Position numbers and translations under genes: made by a program. Source: Nonomuraea longispora (GTDB lineage Bacteria; Actinomycetota; Actinomycetes; Streptosporangiales; Streptosporangiaceae). From it: a stretch of DNA of 34,535 nucleotides. Positions 22,865 to 31,478 of this stretch are shown here, piece by piece. Location of the stretch: positions 1 to 34,535 of the forward strand of contig NZ_SMJZ01000081.1 of assembly GCF_004348345.1 (NCBI RefSeq), in the 5' to 3' direction. Under the pieces are notes generated by a model that saw only the letters and a list, made by a program, of their open reading frames with translations, did no database searches and was not told the origin of the DNA. Each line of letters starts with the position of its first letter. Position 1 is the stretch's first letter.

Positions 22865-24184
22865 ATGGCGATGACAGGATCAGCTCGCGGTGCAGTGCCG
22901 GGCCCAACAGGGCGACGGATGCTCGGTAACACCTATGACTACGAGCAGGATCGCCTGGGGTTCATCGACCGCTGTCACAGGGAATTCGGCGACGTTTTCC
23001 GTTTCAGTCCCACAACCGTCATGGTGGGCGACCCGGAGATCATCCATGACATTTTTCTCCGGACCAACACCGACTTCCGCACCGAGGGATCACTGTTCTC
23101 GGACGATCGCACCTCGGCAGCGGAGCAGATGCGCGAGACCGGAACACTCATGCTCACCCGCAGAAAAGGCTGGCATGGTGTGAACAGGGCCGCTGCGACT
23201 GCGCATGCAGAACGTTTCCTCGGCCAGTTGGAAGCTCTTGTCAGCCGGTCCGGTGGCCGTGCGGTCGAGGTCCTGCCGATGATGAAATCGTTCTTCGGGT
23301 TCGCGGTCGCCGATTATTGCCTCGGTGGTGACGGGGGCGACGTGTCGGCCGTCGCCGAGATCATCGACCGTGCCGCCAACGCTTCCGTCCCCCTGATGAG
23401 AAGCTCGATCAGCTTTCCTCAATGGTTCCCGGCGCCGACGGTCATCCGGTTCAGGAAGGCGGAGCGGCGGGCTCTCTCCCAGCTGGAACTCCAGGTCTCG
23501 GCCAGGAAGGAGAGGCCCGGCGAGGATCCACGCGACCTCCTGGACGTGCTCAAGGCCCAAGGCGAGGAGGGCCTCGACACCACCGCCGTCACCCGCCTGC
23601 TCGACATCGTGATGCGGGCTTCGCATGGCGTTCCGGGTGCCACAGTGGCCTGGGCGGTGCGGCAGTTCGCCCTTGAGCCCGTTCATCTGCACAAGATTCG
23701 CCGGGAGAGCGCAATTGTGCGAGCGGCTGCGGCGGGCGAGCCGGTGGAGGTCTCCGACCTCCCGTACACGACGGCGTTCCTCCAAGAGTTGCTGCGCGCA
23801 TATCCGCCGACCTGGCTGATGGGCCGATGGGTGCACAAGGACACCACACTCGCCCACTATGACCTCAGACGCGGTGAGCAGGTGATGTTCAGCGCCTACC
23901 ACGTGCACCGCGATTCACGATGGTGGTCGGACCCGGAAGAATTCCAGCCGGAACGCTGGCTCGGACAGGAGCGTCCCCACGTGGGGCGCGCCTATTTTCC
24001 CTTCGGCGCCGGACCACGGATCTGTTTCGGCTACCAGCTCGGCATGGTGCAGTTGACTCTCGCCCTTGCCTGGCTTGCCGAAAACTATGACATCGACGTG
24101 CTCAACGCCGTCGAGGCGGTGCCGACGCCTGTGGAACTCCTCATTCCGCGCGGTCTCAAAGCGCGATTTCGACCTCGCCAGTAG
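22865..24184 (+). CDS. Cytochrome P450, putative RiPP aromatic crosslinking enzyme
   Basis: 439 residues. The heme loop FGAGPRICFG has Cys387 as the ligand, the K-helix ELLR (308-311) gives ExxR, and FQPERW is the PERF-type motif. The I-helix reads HGVPGATVAW (254-263), so the usual acid-Thr pair for O2 protonation is absent. That is odd for a hydroxylase but compatible with radical coupling. The architecture (PxxxG-like N-terminus, RxCFGxxL heme loop) is nearer to eukaryote-like bacterial P450s than to the P450 at 10118. ATG 22865 has GGAAGG five bases upstream; a second ATG follows at 22871. Position behind the 27-codon precursor gene suggests it crosslinks the aromatic residues of that peptide. 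Confidence 0.9.
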   Translation: MAMTGSARGAVPGPTGRRMLGNTYDYEQDRLGFIDRCHREFGDVFRFSPTTVMVGDPEIIHDIFLRTNTDFRTEGSLFSDDRTSAAEQMRETGTLMLTRRKGWHGVNRAAATAHAERFLGQLEALVSRSGGRAVEVLPMMKSFFGFAVADYCLGGDGGDVSAVAEIIDRAANASVPLMRSSISFPQWFPAPTVIRFRKAERRALSQLELQVSARKERPGEDPRDLLDVLKAQGEEGLDTTAVTRLLDIVMRASHGVPGATVAWAVRQFALEPVHLHKIRRESAIVRAAAAGEPVEVSDLPYTTAFLQELLRAYPPTWLMGRWVHKDTTLAHYDLRRGEQVMFSAYHVHRDSRWWSDPEEFQPERWLGQERPHVGRAYFPFGAGPRICFGYQLGMVQLTLALAWLAENYDIDVLNAVEAVPTPVELLIPRGLKARFRPRQ

Positions 24185-24226
24185 CTGGGCAGCACAAGAA
24201 CCGCCAAGACCTACGGAGCCTCTTCA

Positions 24227-25480
24227 GTGAGCCTGCTACGAGATCGCGACTTCCGTAGGTTGTTCCTTGCCGACACCGCCAGCCAGGTAGGCAGCCAGGT
24301 CCTCATGCTCGCGCTGCCCCTGGTCGCGGTTTCCGTGCTGCACGCTTCGGAATTCGACGTGGGGCTGTTGGTCGCCTGCCAGACGCTGGCGTTCCTCGTG
24401 GTCGGGCTGCCGGCCGGCGCGATCGTTGATCGGCTGCCCAGGCGTTCGACCATGATCGTCAGCGACGCCGCGCGGGCGTTGCTGCTCACCTCGGTGCCGG
24501 TGGCATGGTGGCTGGACCTGCTGACGATCGAGCAGGTGTATGCGGTGGCGTTCGCGCTGGGCGTGTTCACTGTGTTCTTCGATATCGGATACCAGAGCTA
24601 TCTACCACACCTGGTCGCCCGAGAGCGGCTGGTGGAGGGCAACTCGGCGCTGGAGACTGTCCGTACGATCGCACAGGTCGGTGGACCAGGCATCGGCGGT
24701 TATCTCATCCAGGTTCTCACCGCGCCCGTCGCGTTCTTCGTCACCGCAGCGGGGTTCGTCTGGTCGGCGCTGTGCCTGCGCACCATAGCCCAGCCGGAGA
24801 TGGTCCAGCAGCGTCGCCGTGATCATCTGGTCAAGGAGATCCGCGAGGGCCTGGTGTTCGTGGTGGGACACCCGCTCCTGCGCCGCTTGGCCGGCTGCTC
24901 GGCCACGGCCAACCTGTTCCTGTCGATGATCCATCCGATGGTTCTGGTCCTGCTGGTCAGGGAGCTCGGCATCCCCGCAGGCGTGATCGGGTTGCTCATG
25001 GCAGCGGGCGGACTCGGGGGAGTCGTCAGCGCTTTGATCAACGCCAGGGTGGTGCGGTGGTTCGGGCAGGGGACGACTTTGTGGCTTGCCCTTGTCCTGC
25101 CGGCGCCGTTCATGCTGCTCGTACCGCTGGCAGAGGCTGATTGGCGGATAGCGCTGGTCGCCTTGTCCGAGATCGCCACCGGCGCCGGCATGGTTCTTTA
25201 CAACGTCACCCAGCTCAGCTTCCGCCAGGCCGTCACCCCCGCGCATCTGCTCGGACGAACGAACGCCACGATTCGCTTCCTCATCTGTGGCGTCATGCCG
25301 GTCGGAGGCCTGCTCGGTGGCGTGCTGGGGACTGTGGCCGGAGTCAGATGGGCGATCTTCATAGCGGCGGTCGGCGTAGGTATGGCGGTACTGTGGCTCG
25401 TCACATCGCCGTTGCGGCTCATGCGCGAGTTCCCCGTCCAGCAGCCGGCTGAAGACGGCATGCGACCGCAGGCATCGTGA
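24227..25480 (+). CDS. MFS exporter (EntS-like) of the RiPP locus
   Basis: 417 residues, about twelve transmembrane helices. It opens SLLRDRDFRRLFLADTASQV and has the MFS motif-A-like GLPAGAIVDRLPRRSTMI. This is the EntS/macrolide-type drug:H+ antiporter group. GTG 24227 is 42 bases past the P450 stop with GGAG upstream, and the gene is co-directional, so it is probably in the same transcript. The likely role is export of, or immunity to, the modified peptide. No protease or peptidase gene adjoins. Confidence 0.9.
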   Translation: MSLLRDRDFRRLFLADTASQVGSQVLMLALPLVAVSVLHASEFDVGLLVACQTLAFLVVGLPAGAIVDRLPRRSTMIVSDAARALLLTSVPVAWWLDLLTIEQVYAVAFALGVFTVFFDIGYQSYLPHLVARERLVEGNSALETVRTIAQVGGPGIGGYLIQVLTAPVAFFVTAAGFVWSALCLRTIAQPEMVQQRRRDHLVKEIREGLVFVVGHPLLRRLAGCSATANLFLSMIHPMVLVLLVRELGIPAGVIGLLMAAGGLGGVVSALINARVVRWFGQGTTLWLALVLPAPFMLLVPLAEADWRIALVALSEIATGAGMVLYNVTQLSFRQAVTPAHLLGRTNATIRFLICGVMPVGGLLGGVLGTVAGVRWAIFIAAVGVGMAVLWLVTSPLRLMREFPVQQPAEDGMRPQAS

Positions 25481-25962
25481 CAAACTCAGCCCCGTCGGCG
25501 CGCGGTTCACGCGCTCTGTGCGCCTGCCGACGCGGCACCACTGAGAACGGCGGAGATACCCGTCTGGAGTTCGCCTGATGGATCTCCGTACGGCACTTCG
25601 CGGCGTCATCCGGCCAGGCGTCCGCGCAGGAAGTCCTTGCCCTGCTCGACTCCCTGCCGGACATCTTCATTGAGTAAAGCTGCAAAAAGCACCGGTCAAG
25701 AAGCCAGGCCTCGCCTCTATGGCCTAACACGGTTCTCGTCTTGGCGGTTACCGCTCTCACCGCCCTTCTGGCGGCTTCGCCGGCCTTCGCAAATCCGTCC
25801 CGGGCAGCAAGCGTAGGGGTCAGTTTGTACACGGGCACTCAGCCTGGATCCACGGTTTGAAATCTGATGCATGCGTTGTGAAATGCGGCGAGGTGCCCTC
25901 TGAACTGGGAAGATTGGAGTTCTCTACGCTTCAATCAGCCAGCTCAGGAAGGCACCTCGTAA
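25481..25962. other. Gap with decayed 3' and 5' gene ends before the IS1380 element
   Basis: No intact gene. A plus-strand frame ending at about 25676 gives ASAQEVLALLDSLPDIFIE and TAA, perhaps a C-terminal stump. At 25723-25860 another gives VLVLAVTALTALLAASPAFA, like a signal peptide of a secreted protein, then NPSRAASVGVSLYTGTQPGS and TGA. Its continuation is lost where the IS1380 left flank begins. Confidence 0.45.
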
Positions 25963-27009
25963 GTGCGATTCTCCCACGCCGCCGGCAACACTCACGCGAT
26001 CTTCGATGAAGAGCATCTGATCTCCTACGGCGGCTTGGCTCCGGCGCTGCGGCTGGCTGAGCGGGCAGGCCTGGAGCGTTTGACCGGTGAGCATGTGACG
26101 CGGGCGGCGGCAGGCGGGGTGAACGCTCCTGCGAAGCTCGCCTCGATCGTGGCCGGGATGGCCTGTGGCGCCGACAGTATCGACGGCCTGGGCGCGCTGC
26201 GGCACGGCGGGATGGGCAAGCTGTTCACCGGCATCCGCGCGCCGTCCACGCTCGGGTCGTTCCTGCGCGCCTTCACCTGGGGCAACGTACGCCAGCTGGA
26301 CACGGTCGCCCGGCAGGTACTCGCCGCACTGGCCCGGCACACGCCGCTGCTGCCCGGCGCCGACGTGCTGGCCTTCCTCGACATCGACTCCATGCAGCGG
26401 CGCACCTACGGCTATGCCAAGCAGGGCTCCGGCTTCGGCCACACCAAGATCCAAGGAAAAAGCGTCCTGGTCCGCGGGCTCAACGCGCTGACCATCACCC
26501 TGTCCACCCCGCTGGCCGCCCCAGTCGTGGCCGCGACCCGGCTGCGCGGCGGCAGCGCCAACTCCGCTCGCGGCGCGGCATCCTTGGTACGCGAGTCGAT
26601 CGCCACCGCCCGGCAGGCGCTGTGCTCGGGCACCCTGATCCTGCGCGGTGACAGCGCGTTCTACAGCGCCGAACTCGTCGGCGCCTGCCACGACAGCGAC
26701 GTGCGCTTCTCCGTCACCGCCAAACTGGACCCCAAGGTCAAGGCAGCGATCGCAGCCATCGACGAGACGGCGGGGGCACCGATCAAGTACCCCCAGGCCA
26801 TCTTCGATGACCAAGCCGGCGGCTGGGTCTCTGATGCCGAGGTCGCCGAGATCGGCTACACCGCCTTCACCAGCAAAAGAGGCAGCGCGGTCACCGCCCG
26901 CCTGATCGTCCGCCGGGTCAAGAAGGTCAACACCCAGGCCGAACGCGGCCTGAGCCCGCTGACGTTGGGCGGATGCTTGGTCGCACTAAAGTGTGGAACA
27001 GAGGCATAG
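25963..27009 (+). mobile_element. IS1380-family transposase, 3'-truncated
   Basis: DDE transposase. HAIFDEEHLISYGGLAPALR, VLAFLDIDSMQRRTYGYAKQ (first catalytic Asp), GRGLNALT-like KSVLVRGLNALTITLS and LILRGDSAFYSAELVGAC (second Asp) are clear IS1380 segments. The family is about 460 residues; similarity stops at about residue 328 (KKVNTQAERG, base 26946) and a short foreign tail runs to the TAG at 27009. The C-terminal catalytic Glu and right terminal repeat are missing. The breakpoint is also the left edge of the low-GC block, so that DNA may have arrived by recombination into the IS. Confidence 0.87.
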
Positions 27010-27371
27010 GCTGGCTGGCAACAACACGCAACGATTGGCTGCGCGTCACCCAGTTTAGGAATGGCTCAGGAGCCTGGGAGTCGATGTTCGTCCCAAATGG
27101 TGAAGGGTCAATTGAGTGGAGACTCGACTGGTCAGCGACCGTTCCCGATGACATGTTCCTGATGTTCACCGGTCTTGACATACCCAACACCCTTGAAGTA
27201 CCAACAGGAATATTGTCCGCGAAGCACGTGAACCAAACTGAGAAAAATGGTGGCGTCAGCTTTGCTGTGCGACCACACAAACCGATAACACTTGAAAGAG
27301 GGACGCCAATTGGCAGGATTGTTCTGCTGCACCGTGACTCACTTCAAGCAACCAGTGAGGTGAACGCGTGA
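26973..27371 (+). CDS. Hypothetical protein at head of low-GC operon, possibly N-truncated
   Basis: Up to 132 residues from ATG 26973, but the start lies within 30 bases of the IS junction, so the native N-terminus may be lost. The composition suggests beta strands, with no Cys and no signal peptide. The C-terminal PITLERGTPIGRIVLLHRDS vaguely recalls the end of DUF6065-like proteins (GxPIxxxxPxxRD), a weak resemblance only. Codon use is much less GC-rich than genes left of 26.9 kb. Its TGA overlaps the GTG of the MFS gene, so the two are coupled. Function unknown. Confidence 0.65.
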   Translation: MLGRTKVWNRGIGWLATTRNDWLRVTQFRNGSGAWESMFVPNGEGSIEWRLDWSATVPDDMFLMFTGLDIPNTLEVPTGILSAKHVNQTEKNGGVSFAVRPHKPITLERGTPIGRIVLLHRDSLQATSEVNA

Positions 27372-28705
27372 TCAAAGGCTATGCTGTAATTGCAAGGCCA
27401 GCGTCTGCAACTCTTTTAACGTCTCTCGTCGTGGGGCGCCTCGCTGGTGCGGCATTCCCGATCGCATTTGTGGTATCCCTTGCTAATACGAGAGGATACG
27501 CTGCTGCGGCAATTCTCCAGGGAATCATGGTCTTTGCCCTAGCGTCCACTGCGCCGCTGCGTGCGCGTGTGCTCGATAAATTTACGGTTCGCCGGACGAT
27601 TATTCCTCAATCTCTTCTCTATCTTCTTCTGTTCGCTGGTTTGGTCGCTACTGCTCGCCAGCCCGAAGCGCCAAACTGGCTGGTCGGCGTTCTTGCACTC
27701 CTCTCCGCAATTTCAGCACCCGCCCTGGACACTGCTGTGCGTGTGTCATGGCGAAAGATGGCGCGCAACGAGGAAGAAGTAAAGTCGCTTCATGTATTGG
27801 ACTCGATCACCGAGGAAGCCGGCTTCCTTCTAGGCCCCGTACTCGCCTCGATTCTCATGCTGACTGCGGGCGTGGAAAACGGCCTGCTCGCAACGGCGAT
27901 TTTGATATCATTGAGCAACCTCCTGACTATTCTAACGCCCGTTGTTCGACGAGAACTTCTCGCAGAGGTGCCGCCAGCCGAAACATCGAGCCCAGACCAT
28001 GTGGGCCTGGCCGACGGAACATGGCATCGTAGGCTATTGGCCACGATACTAGGGCCAATAACGCGTTCGGATCTGCGAGAAACGGTATTGCCGGTAGTGG
28101 TCACAGGCATATCGTTCGGCCTCCTCGCCATCGCAATTCCAAATATAGCCGCAGCCGGTGGAAATATCGCGGCGTCAGGTTTTCTGACTGCCACGATCAG
28201 CGCAGGAGGACTGATCGGGGGCCTTGTCTATGGAGCCTTGAAGCTCAAGGGCAGTCTCTGGAGGCGTCAAGCTAAGCTCGCACTGCTTTTTGGCAGTCCC
28301 CTAGCACTGCTGCCTTTGGCCGATTCTCCATGGTTTATCGGGGGTATTCTCCTTATTTCAGGCTTGGCGGTCACGCCACTCTACATCAACTCTTATCTGT
28401 TGATAGACAAGGAGATACCTGCCGACGTTAGGCACGAGGCGAACTCATGGGTTGCGGTCGGGAATGATCTGGGCTATACAGTCGGCATTGCCGTGGGAGG
28501 GATGATTATAGCTGCTCGCGACTATAGTAATGCACTCGTCGGCGTTGCTGTCGTTGGGATCCTTCTCGTAGTAATTGCAATTCGTGGGCTTAGCCGTCCT
28601 CAGTCTTTAATGCGAGACAAATTGGAGCATGAAAAGGAGTCCACTGGTGATCGGAACGACTGCGTGGAGGCAGAGGGGCTTGATAGAGATAGTTGGCCCG
28701 GATGA
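27368..28705 (+). CDS. MFS transporter of the low-GC resistance-like operon
   Basis: 445 residues, about twelve transmembrane helices. It opens GYAVIARPASATLLTSLVVG, and its central loop SSPDHVGLADGTWHRRLLAT separates two six-helix halves. The hydrophilic tail (about 30 residues) overlaps the next gene. Such MFS proteins in actinomycetes often act as drug exporters; the substrate is unknown. GTG 27368 overlaps the preceding stop. Neighbours downstream (acetyltransferase, DNA glycosylase) suggest export of a toxic natural product. Codon use is distinctly lower in GC than the genome at large. Confidence 0.87.
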   Translation: MIKGYAVIARPASATLLTSLVVGRLAGAAFPIAFVVSLANTRGYAAAAILQGIMVFALASTAPLRARVLDKFTVRRTIIPQSLLYLLLFAGLVATARQPEAPNWLVGVLALLSAISAPALDTAVRVSWRKMARNEEEVKSLHVLDSITEEAGFLLGPVLASILMLTAGVENGLLATAILISLSNLLTILTPVVRRELLAEVPPAETSSPDHVGLADGTWHRRLLATILGPITRSDLRETVLPVVVTGISFGLLAIAIPNIAAAGGNIAASGFLTATISAGGLIGGLVYGALKLKGSLWRRQAKLALLFGSPLALLPLADSPWFIGGILLISGLAVTPLYINSYLLIDKEIPADVRHEANSWVAVGNDLGYTVGIAVGGMIIAARDYSNALVGVAVVGILLVVIAIRGLSRPQSLMRDKLEHEKESTGDRNDCVEAEGLDRDSWPG

Positions 28706-29638
28706 ACTGACAGCCCATCAACGCGAGCACATTGATCGGCTTCTTTGGCAACGGTGGCATCGCGTAGGAAATAGCCCGAGCGTCGCGCGCAGCTTAAGCG
28801 AGGTAGCGATATCGAGCGATTCATTCACGCTCCTGGGATGGTCCCCTGCCCAAGACCTTGCAATGTGTGTGATAGGAACTATTCTTGCAATGATGACCCG
28901 GGTGTGGCAGCCTTTGAAGGTCGAAAACCTATAGTCCCGTCCACCGTTGCGGTCACTCCAGATGTGCTTTCACTGCCCTTCTCGCCCTTTGAGCCTTTGC
29001 AGCGGCGCTACAATGCGGCAGACCGCCTCACGTTCCATATCCCATTGAACGACGCAGTAGGGGCGACGCTGTTGGGTAGACTCGGATTCTCGCCCGAGTC
29101 GTATCTAGCCTTCAACCAGGAGGGCAGCTCTACATCATACAGGGTGGATTCTTTCTGCACAATTCGAGACGCAACCTTCGCCGATATTGCCTCCGTTTCG
29201 TCTCTTCACTATCAGCACGTCAAGGATCAACTTGCCACCTCGCAGTTCATCAGCGAGCCGAAAGGCGCCCCGGATATCCTGGGTACGACTTTTGCCCAAC
29301 TCATCGAAAACGGCCAAGGACTGCTTGTTGCGGAGCATAAAGGAACGCTGGTCGGAGCAATCCAGTATGGTAGCTTCATGATGCCCGATGATGGAAAGGT
29401 ACGTCGGCTTCCTCCTGGCTATGCCGGAGTGATCGAATGGATATGTGTCGCGCCAGAATCTAGAAATGCCGGACTAGGCAGTGCTCTCGTCTCTGAGGCC
29501 ATATGCCGACTGAGAATTCTAGGCACCAACTATGTCTACGTATGTCACGGCACGAACAACCGGCTTTCCACTTCTTGCTTTTGGAACCGGTTTAACTTCA
29601 CGCCCCATTGGGTAACGTTGGAGTACGGCCTAATTTAA
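28647..29638 (+). pseudogene. GNAT-type acetyltransferase with a one-base frameshift
   Basis: Two overlapping frames make one protein. The first, from GTG 28647 (AGGAG seven bases upstream), gives LIEIVGPDELTAHQREHIDR, then LLGWSPAQDLAMCVIGTILAM, and stops at 28934. The second gives DDPGVAAFEGRKPIVPSTVA, then a GNAT domain with YAGVIEWICVAPESRNAGLG, SALVSEAICRLRIL (acetyl-CoA loop) and CFWNRFNFTPHWVTLEYGLI to a TAA at 29636. Inserting one base at about 28893 (ATG-ATGACC to ATG-GATGACC) joins them smoothly as AMDDPGVAAF. It is either a real disabling mutation or a sequencing error. Substrate unknown; it might inactivate the toxin exported by the upstream MFS protein. Confidence 0.7.
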
Positions 29639-30753
29639 TGGATATCTCTCGATCCGAAGCGCGCCAGCTCGCACTTGTAGGTCATGGTTTTGCGAAGAAT
29701 GCCCGATACTCCAGTCCACTGCACATGCTCCAACACCTCGGGGCCATCCAACTCGACGCCATCCAACGTGTGGATCGAGCGCATCGTCTCGTATGTTTCG
29801 CTAGGGATTATTCACTAAGTGGCAGAGACGCGATCGATGTATCGTTGTGGACTTCCGATGGGGAGGCGCTAGTTTTCGAATCATGGGCACATGCTGTTTG
29901 TATACTTCCTGTGGACGACTGGCCATTGTGGCATTTTCTGCGCGACAGGCTGCGTAAAGCCTCTTGGGCTCCATCCCAGGAGGCTTCGCAGCGAATTGTG
30001 CAGCTATTGACAGACGACGGCCCTCAGACTCTTAAGGAACTAGAGGCAGGCACCGAGAAGTCCTCAGGATGGGACTGGTCGGAAACAAAGCGAGCAGCAG
30101 AATTCCTTGTCTGGACGGGGTCAATCGTGTGTTGCGAACGCCGCGGAACGAAGCGTGTCTATGACGCCCCGGAGAGAAGGATACCCGAACAGCTTCTTCG
30201 TCAGGAGCCGGATGTAGCCGAAAGTTTGATGCAACTCATTGATCGTGCTGCGCGTGTCTATGGTATAGCAACTGCAGGTGACTTGGCTGATTACTTTCGG
30301 CTGTCACGTTTGGAAATCGAGCCTCTACTTCCCGATCTTGGGCTTGTCTCTGCCCGCGTAGATGGATGGGGAGAGCGTGCCTGGGTGCACCCCTCGGTGC
30401 TCAACGGTTCACTGCAGTCGGTCAGCCCGACGTTTGTGAGTCCCTTTGACAATCTCATCTGGGATCGCGATCGAGTCCGTAGGGTATTTGATTTCGACTA
30501 TACATTTGAGGCTTACAAGCCTGTCGCGAAACGGCGCTTCGGCTATTATGTAATGCCCCTGGTGGTCGCCGATGCACTCGTCGGTCGTGCCGACTTGGTA
30601 CGCGAGAAGTCTCGGCTCGTTGCGAAAGCGGTCTACTTTGAGGATGCGAAGACCGCGGACGTGGACACGGCCCTGGAGGCTGGGCAACGGCTTGCCATGC
30701 AGTTGGGTGGGCTCGAATTTCAGATAGATGACGTTCTCTCTACGGACATCTAG
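29638..30753 (+). CDS. YcaQ/AlkZ-family DNA glycosylase (HTH_42)
   Basis: 371 residues. Segments align with E. coli YcaQ (AlkX) as I recall it: the catalytic-loop motif QLD (38-40) in GAIQLDAIQRVDRAH, ESWAHAVCILP, SGWDWSETKRAAEFLVWTG, and SPFDNLIWDRDRVRRVFDFD followed by KRRFGYYVMPLVV. These enzymes excise bulky alkylated bases and unhook interstrand crosslinks. Relatives such as AlkZ (azinomycin) are self-resistance enzymes in biosynthetic clusters. QxD is the YcaQ/AlkX form, QxQ the AlkZ form. ATG 29638 overlaps the GNAT stop (TAATG); the upstream in-frame GTG 29608 lies in GNAT coding sequence. Last gene of the low-GC operon. Confidence 0.9.
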   Translation: MDISRSEARQLALVGHGFAKNARYSSPLHMLQHLGAIQLDAIQRVDRAHRLVCFARDYSLSGRDAIDVSLWTSDGEALVFESWAHAVCILPVDDWPLWHFLRDRLRKASWAPSQEASQRIVQLLTDDGPQTLKELEAGTEKSSGWDWSETKRAAEFLVWTGSIVCCERRGTKRVYDAPERRIPEQLLRQEPDVAESLMQLIDRAARVYGIATAGDLADYFRLSRLEIEPLLPDLGLVSARVDGWGERAWVHPSVLNGSLQSVSPTFVSPFDNLIWDRDRVRRVFDFDYTFEAYKPVAKRRFGYYVMPLVVADALVGRADLVREKSRLVAKAVYFEDAKTADVDTALEAGQRLAMQLGGLEFQIDDVLSTDI

Positions 30754-30887
30754 CCTCGATCGTATCCATTCATCCCTGAAGGAGCGGGGCCGGTCAAGCG
30801 CGGGGTTTTGTGGTTGACTATCCGTTTTTCTGGCGTTCCGGGATGGTTATCGAGCATTGCGCCTGCCGAAAACTCCATCTGTGCAGT

Positions 30888-31110
30888 TCAAGCCGCATGT
30901 GAGTACTCGTGGAGGACGCCCCCGAGCCAGTCTCGTCGGCGTATGTTCAGGTCGGTGATTCGTTCAGGATTTGTGATCGGGTCCGGGACGGGACGCAGCG
31001 GGGCGGCTTGGATCAGGGCTTGATGGGCTCGGTGCTGGTTGTAGAACCGTTCGTACTCGCGCAGGGCGTGACGCAGGTGGCGTTCGTTCCAGAGCAGGCA
31101 GCGGTCCAGG
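30888..31110 (-). mobile_element. Integrase-core transposase C-terminal fragment
   Basis: Minus-strand frame gives LDRCLLWNERHLRHALREYE, RFYNQHRAHQALIQAAPLRP and NIRRRDWLGGVLHEYSHAA followed by TGA (30890-30888). This is the C-terminus of the same transposase family as the pieces at 5803 and 18250. It marks the right edge of the low-GC block and cuts off the DUF5753 gene next to it. Confidence 0.8.
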
Positions 31111-31478
31111 ACAACAGGCCTACGCTATGGGCAATACTGGACGAGGGAGTCCTGACCCGACCTACCGGTAGCGAGGCGGTAATGGTCGAGCAGATGGCGT
31201 ATCTGGCCACACTGGATGAGCATCCTCACGTCAACATCCGCGTGCTCCCACGCAACTCATGGCTGACCACCGGCCTGCAAGGAGCTTTCATTCTTGCTAG
31301 TGGACCAGAGATGCCGGACACGGCCTACCTGGAATCGATCACGCTGAGCCAGATTACCGCCGACACCGGACGCGTCCGGGAAGTCAAGTCGAAGTATGAG
31401 ATGTTGCATAACGAGGCCCTCCCCCGGCGGGTCTCACTCCAGATGATTGAGGAGATGGTAGAGAAATGGACGAAATAA
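31111..31478 (+). pseudogene. DUF5753 (Scr1-type) regulator, N-terminal HTH part lost
   Basis: The frame gives RPTLWAILDEGVLTRPTGSE, AVMVEQMAYLATLDEHPHVN and IRVLPRNSWLTTGLQGAFIL, and ends EEMVEKWTK, the C-terminal DUF5753 domain of actinobacterial HTH regulators (about 280 residues when intact). The N-terminal Xre-type helix-turn-helix is replaced by transposase sequence at about 31110. The frame stays open upstream through the antisense transposase piece, but that is coincidental. It overlaps the DUF397 gene by 13 bases, the usual arrangement of the pair. Confidence 0.8.

Noticed and set aside
30909..31110. N-terminal extension of the DUF5753 regulator frame
   Set aside because: The frame is open, but the opposite strand encodes a clear transposase C-terminus. 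The plus-strand residues do not resemble an HTH domain.
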